DNA from: Rhodoferax sp.
Lineage (GTDB): Bacteria > Pseudomonadota > Gammaproteobacteria > Burkholderiales > Burkholderiaceae
Direction: 5' to 3'
NCBI GenBank assembly: GCA_028292075.1
Contig: JAQGNA010000176.1
Coordinates: 1 to 9,403, forward strand
Length of the DNA stretch: 9,403 nt
Below, one piece after another: positions 6,549-9,403 of the stretch. Position numbers and translations under genes: made by a program. The notes beneath the pieces are model-generated. The model saw only the letters and a list, made by a program, of their open reading frames with translations, was not told the DNA's origin and made no database searches. The first letter of the stretch is position 1, and the number at the start of each line of letters is the position of its first letter.

Positions 6549-6973
6549 ACATGAAGAACCGAAACTTCGTGAGGGGCCTATTCCTCATGGCGATCGCGCT
6601 GCTGTTCGGCGGCGTGGCCACCAACTACTCGATCGGCGAACTGAGCCGCTCGGGCCCGGGCCTGTTCCCGGTGATGATCAGCGGCTTCCTGTTCCTGATC
6701 GGCGTGCTCACCGTGGTGCGCTCGCACTTCGTCGAACAGGTGCCGCTCGACTACAACGTGAAGAACATCGCGCTGATCCTGCTGAGCCTGGTCGGCTTCG
6801 CGGTGATCTCGGAGCACATCAACATGATCCTGGGGATCATCTTCCTGGTGTTCTGCTCCACCTTCGCGGGCACTTCTTACTCCATTGTCCGCAACGTCAA
6901 GATCTCGATCGGCCTGATCCTGGTCGCATTCGCCTTCAAGAACCTTCTCGGCCTTAGCCTGCCGCTCTACTGA
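6545..6973 (+). CDS. tctB: Tripartite tricarboxylate transporter small membrane subunit TctB
   Basis: A 142-residue membrane protein of the TctB (DUF1468) family, the small subunit that pairs with TctA in secondary import of carboxylates. Hydrophobic helices lie at about 9-27, 42-58, 74-90, 92-108 and 118-138. The loop after the first helix carries the family mark SRSGPGLFPVMISG (34-47). I chose the ATG at 6545 because the helix begins right after it and it forms an ATGA overlap with the small upstream frame; a GGAG at 6532-6535 is 9 nt away. An in-frame ATG at 6413 would add 44 polar residues with no support. The stop is followed by tctA after a single base, so the two are co-translated. Expression is expected to depend on TctD. 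Confidence 0.88.
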   Translation: MNMKNRNFVRGLFLMAIALLFGGVATNYSIGELSRSGPGLFPVMISGFLFLIGVLTVVRSHFVEQVPLDYNVKNIALILLSLVGFAVISEHINMILGIIFLVFCSTFAGTSYSIVRNVKISIGLILVAFAFKNLLGLSLPLY

Positions 6974-6974
6974 T

Positions 6975-8540
6975 ATGGAAATCATCCACAACCTGTCGCT
7001 CGGGTTCGACCAGGCCCTGACCTGGCAGAACCTGATGTACTGCGCCATCGGCTGCACCGTGGGCACGCTGATCGGGCTGTTGCCCGGCCTGGGCCCGCTG
7101 TCGACCATCAGCCTGCTGCTGCCACTCACCTATTCCATCCCCACTGGCGGCGCGCTGATCATGCTGGCCGGCATCTACTACGGGGCCCAGTACGGGGACA
7201 GCGTGAGCGCGATCACGATGAAGATTCCACATGCCAGCAGCATCGTGGCCTGCATCGACGGCTACCAGATGACGCTCAAGGGCAAGACCGGCCTGGCGCT
7301 GTTCACGGCCGGCATCTCGAGCTTCATCGGCGGCACGGTGGCCATCATCGTGCTGTCCACGATGGCGCCGGCGCTCGGTGAAGTGGGCTTCCTGTTCGGC
7401 CCGGCCGACTACTGCGCGCTGATGCTTCTCGGCTTCTTCTGCGTGAGCTTCGTGTCCGCTGGCAGCCTGCTCAACGGCCTGGCCATGGCCATGGTCGGCG
7501 TGCTGCTCGGCATGGTCGGCACCGACGTGAACAGCGGGGTCGCGCGCTACACCATGGACCTGCCCTTCCTGATGGACGGCATCGGCCTCATCAGCATTGC
7601 GCTGGGCTGCTTCGGCATTGCCGAGGTGGTGAAGAACCTGGACAACAAGAACGTGCTCACGCCCTTCAACGGCGAGATCAAGCTGATGCCGACCTGGCCT
7701 GAGTTCAAGCGCATCATCCCGAGCGCCCTGCGCGGCAGCGTGATCGGCTCGATCCTGGGCATCCTGCCCGGCGGCGGCCCGACCATCGCCCAGTTCGCGG
7801 CCTATGCGGCCGACAAGAAGTTCAGCAAGTACCGGCACGAGATCGGCACCGGCTGCATCGAAGGCGTGGCCGGCCAGGCCGCGGCCGACGAAGCCGCGGC
7901 CCGCACCAGCTTCATCCCGCTGATGGCCATCGGCATCCCCGAGAACGCCGTGATGGCGCTGATGATGGCCGCCTTCGTGGTCAAGGGCATCCAGCCCGGC
8001 CCGAACATGATCGCCACCCACCCCGACCTGTTCTGGGGCCTGGTGGCCAGCATGTGGGTCGGCAACTGCTTCCTGGTGGTGCTGAACGTGCCGCTGGTGC
8101 GCTACTGGCTGTCGGTGTTCAAGATTCCCTACACGGTGCTGTTCCCGGCCATCATGTTCTTCTGCTGCATCGGCACCTTCAGCATCAACAACAGCCTGGA
8201 CGACATCTACACCACGGCGGTGTTCGGCCTGATCGGCTACCTGTTCCTGCGCCTGGACATGGAAGCCGCACCGTTGATGCTGGGCTTCATCCTCGGCCCG
8301 ATGCTGGAAGAAAACTTCCGCCGCGCGATGCTGCTGAGCCGCGGCAGCTTCAGCGCCTTCGTGAACCGCCCCATCAGCGCCACGCTGCTGGCCGTGATCG
8401 CCACACTGGTGATCTGGCAGATCGTCGTGTTCCTCCACAAGCTGCGCCAGGCCCATGGCAAACCGATCCACATCGAAACGGCGGAAGAGCGCATCGATCA
8501 CCAGACGAAGACAACGCCAGCGCTCGACGTTCCGGCATAG
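6975..8540 (+). CDS. tctA: Tripartite tricarboxylate transporter large membrane subunit TctA
   Basis: A 521-residue polytopic inner-membrane protein, the translocating subunit of a TTT carboxylate importer driven by an ion gradient. The two inverted-repeat signature loops are present: GLLPGLGP (34-41) and GILPGGGPTIAQF (262-274), and about a dozen hydrophobic segments follow the family pattern. It is probably translated by coupling, because tctB ends one base before and no ribosome site is visible. Some conserved positions differ from the TctA consensus as I know it. YGGS reads YGDS (73-76), the PGE-type turn reads IPHAS, the E-ANNA stretch reads GQAAADEAAA (300-309), and LGIPG reads IGIPE (Glu323). 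No binding-protein gene (TctC) adjoins it. The last 30 residues or so are hydrophilic. A terminator follows 45 bp after the stop. Confidence 0.93.
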   Translation: MEIIHNLSLGFDQALTWQNLMYCAIGCTVGTLIGLLPGLGPLSTISLLLPLTYSIPTGGALIMLAGIYYGAQYGDSVSAITMKIPHASSIVACIDGYQMTLKGKTGLALFTAGISSFIGGTVAIIVLSTMAPALGEVGFLFGPADYCALMLLGFFCVSFVSAGSLLNGLAMAMVGVLLGMVGTDVNSGVARYTMDLPFLMDGIGLISIALGCFGIAEVVKNLDNKNVLTPFNGEIKLMPTWPEFKRIIPSALRGSVIGSILGILPGGGPTIAQFAAYAADKKFSKYRHEIGTGCIEGVAGQAAADEAAARTSFIPLMAIGIPENAVMALMMAAFVVKGIQPGPNMIATHPDLFWGLVASMWVGNCFLVVLNVPLVRYWLSVFKIPYTVLFPAIMFFCCIGTFSINNSLDDIYTTAVFGLIGYLFLRLDMEAAPLMLGFILGPMLEENFRRAMLLSRGSFSAFVNRPISATLLAVIATLVIWQIVVFLHKLRQAHGKPIHIETAEERIDHQTKTTPALDVPA

Positions 8541-8585
8541 GCGCGGCGCTCCGGCTCCGAACGGGCCGGCGCACGCTGCACCCTT

Positions 8586-8613
8586 ACGCCCACGGTCCCC
8601 CGTGGGCGTTTTT
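8586..8613 (+). terminator. Rho-independent terminator after tctA
   Basis: A perfect 10-bp stem (8586-8595 with 8600-8609), a TCCC loop and a T5 run at 8609-8613. It ends the tct transcription unit. Confidence 0.92.
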
Positions 8614-8923
8614 CGTGGTGAGACCATGAGCGCGGCGTACGAAAAGTACGTCCCCAAAAAACGGACCATGCGCGGGCCTCGCCGGTAAAGTTTCCGGAAG
8701 GATTTACCTCTTCTTACCTCTTGAACGACTGGACGACCCGCTGGCAAGAAGAACCCGGGCCTGATGGCGCCGCCTGCGGGCCCTGCGAGCTTGACAGGCA
8801 TGGCAATTGCCGGTCAACGGTGGATGGCGCAGGGCGGCCCACCAGGCCAGAAGGCCCTGTCCATTGTCAGTTCCCATGTCGAAATCCTTTGGCATGGTCC
8901 GTCAACCGTTCACAGGAACCACC
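8614..8923. promoter_or_regulatory. Gene-poor stretch with dyads and short repeats ahead of the DUF378 gene
   Basis: No convincing gene lies in these 310 bases. A 20-codon frame at 8626-8688 (ATG to TAA) has only a poorly spaced GGTGAG ahead of it. The stretch holds a 5-bp hairpin at 8636-8650 and GGTAAA/TTTACC arms (8684-8689, 8703-8708) around the palindrome TTCCGGAA (8692-8699). A tandem pair of TTACCTCTT follows at 8704-8712 and 8714-8722. A near-perfect dyad lies at 8791-8817 (10-bp arms, one mismatch, 7-nt spacer), with its left arm starting TTGACA. That TTGACA could be a -35 box, but the sequence 16-18 bp beyond it is not a good -10. The promoter of the DUF378 gene is probably here. 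Confidence 0.4.
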
Positions 8924-9199
8924 ATGGCCAGCAGCACCCCTCCGGAAACCCCTTACACCACCCGCAGTGCCACGCACACCGCAACGCGCAGCAACTCGAA
9001 TCCGCTGGACTGGATCGCCCTGATTCTGATGATCATCGGTGCCATCAACTGGGGGCTGGTGGGCGCTTTGAACGTCGATCTCGTCGCCCTGCTCTTCGGC
9101 AACATGACCACCGCCGCACGGATCGTCTACGGGCTGGTTGGCCTGGCCGGCATCTACGGCATCTCCATGCTGTTCAAGGGCCCGCCCTCGCGCGGTTGA
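8924..9199 (+). CDS. DUF378 family small membrane protein
   Basis: A 91-residue protein. Residues 1-27 are a polar Thr/Ser-rich extension. Residues about 28-86 match the DUF378 pattern as I know it: LDWIALILMIIGAINWGLVG, then a short hydrophilic turn with VDLVALLFG, then ARIVYGLVGLAGIYGI. That gives two transmembrane helices. The biochemical role of the family is unknown. The ATG at 8924 is preceded by AGGA (8914-8917) at 6 nt. In-frame ATGs at 8807, 8876 and 8894 have no such site and would add residues foreign to the family. The Thr/Ser extension makes it longer than the usual 65-75 residues. The gene stands apart from tctA, behind a terminator, and is followed after 7 bp by another frame on the same strand. 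Confidence 0.86.
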   Translation: MASSTPPETPYTTRSATHTATRSNSNPLDWIALILMIIGAINWGLVGALNVDLVALLFGNMTTAARIVYGLVGLAGIYGISMLFKGPPSRG

Positions 9200-9206
9200 G
9201 AACGGC

Positions 9207-9403
9207 ATGAGCACGGCACCATTCACCGGCGTTACGCCGGGTGCAGCCGAGGACAAATCGGACGAATCGGAAAGTTCGGCCGGGACGGAGAAGACGACCC
9301 ATCCGGCGAGGCTGTCCGACCAGTTCGACGACGCCCCGAGCACCGCCTACGAGTACGCGAACGGCGACCGCGGCGACAAGTCGGGTGTCAACCTCGAACA
9401 GGA
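9207..9403 (+). CDS. Unrecognised acidic hydrophilic protein (3' end missing)
   Basis: An ATG at 9207 opens a frame that stays open to the right edge (65 codons plus two bases). The product so far is hydrophilic and rich in Asp, Glu, Ser, Thr and Gly, with no helix or signal peptide and likely disordered. Third positions are mostly G or C, as in the neighbouring genes. It starts 7 bp after the DUF378 stop, which suggests co-transcription. A weak GAG precedes the start. I do not recognise a family, and the domain, if any, would lie beyond the window. Confidence 0.5.
   Translation, partial: MSTAPFTGVTPGAAEDKSDESESSAGTEKTTHPARLSDQFDDAPSTAYEYANGDRGDKSGVNLEQ

Noticed and set aside
8626..8688. 20-codon frame after the tctA terminator as a gene
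   Set aside because: The ribosome site is poorly spaced and no family is recognised. Noted only within the regional entry.
6954..8801. 615-codon open frame on the - strand opposite tctA
   Set aside because: His/Asp/Gln-rich composition typical of antisense frames to hydrophobic GC-rich genes; TctA is certain.
8721..9023. 100-codon frame with a TTG start ahead of DUF378
   Set aside because: Shadow-like Pro/Arg composition, no ribosome site, overlaps the supported DUF378 gene in another frame.

Overview
The window is high-GC DNA with dense gene packing and strong third-position GC bias. The gene families point to a betaproteobacterium of the order Burkholderiales, probably near Comamonadaceae. 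This placement rests on TctDE/TctBA, a proline racemase-family epimerase beside an amino acid ABC transporter, and a CxxC glycine-zipper envelope protein. It is inferred from gene content and not from a marker gene.

Region 1 (1-2541, + strand) is the 3' end of an amino acid catabolic operon. It holds the C-terminal part of a LivM-type ABC permease, a 4-hydroxyproline 2-epimerase with both catalytic cysteines, and an FCD-type GntR regulator whose ATG directly follows the epimerase stop. The likely job is uptake of hydroxyproline or a related amino acid, inversion of the alpha carbon, and local control. A strong bidirectional terminator at 2517-2541 closes it.

Region 2 (2590-3354, - strand) is one gene for an inner-membrane-anchored protein with an Ala/Pro linker, a CxxC motif and a glycine-zipper domain. 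It converges on region 1.

Region 3 (about 3487-8613, + strand) is a tricarboxylate-type transport locus: response regulator TctD, sensor kinase TctE, small membrane subunit TctB and large membrane subunit TctA, ending at a textbook terminator. It departs from the usual pattern in several ways. No TctC binding-protein gene lies in the window. TctE has a proline-rich insert of about 40-50 residues in its periplasmic sensor. TctA deviates from several family motifs. A 20-codon reading frame ends at or just before the start of both tctD and tctB. Short repeated motifs sit upstream of both halves. A possible small membrane protein gene lies antisense between tctE and tctB.

Region 4 (8614-9403) has a noncoding stretch of about 310 bp with several dyads and repeats, then a DUF378 small membrane protein and the start of an unrecognised acidic hydrophilic protein that runs off the end.

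There are no RNA genes, CRISPR arrays, insertion sequences or prophage genes that I can support. The most unusual material is the tct locus.
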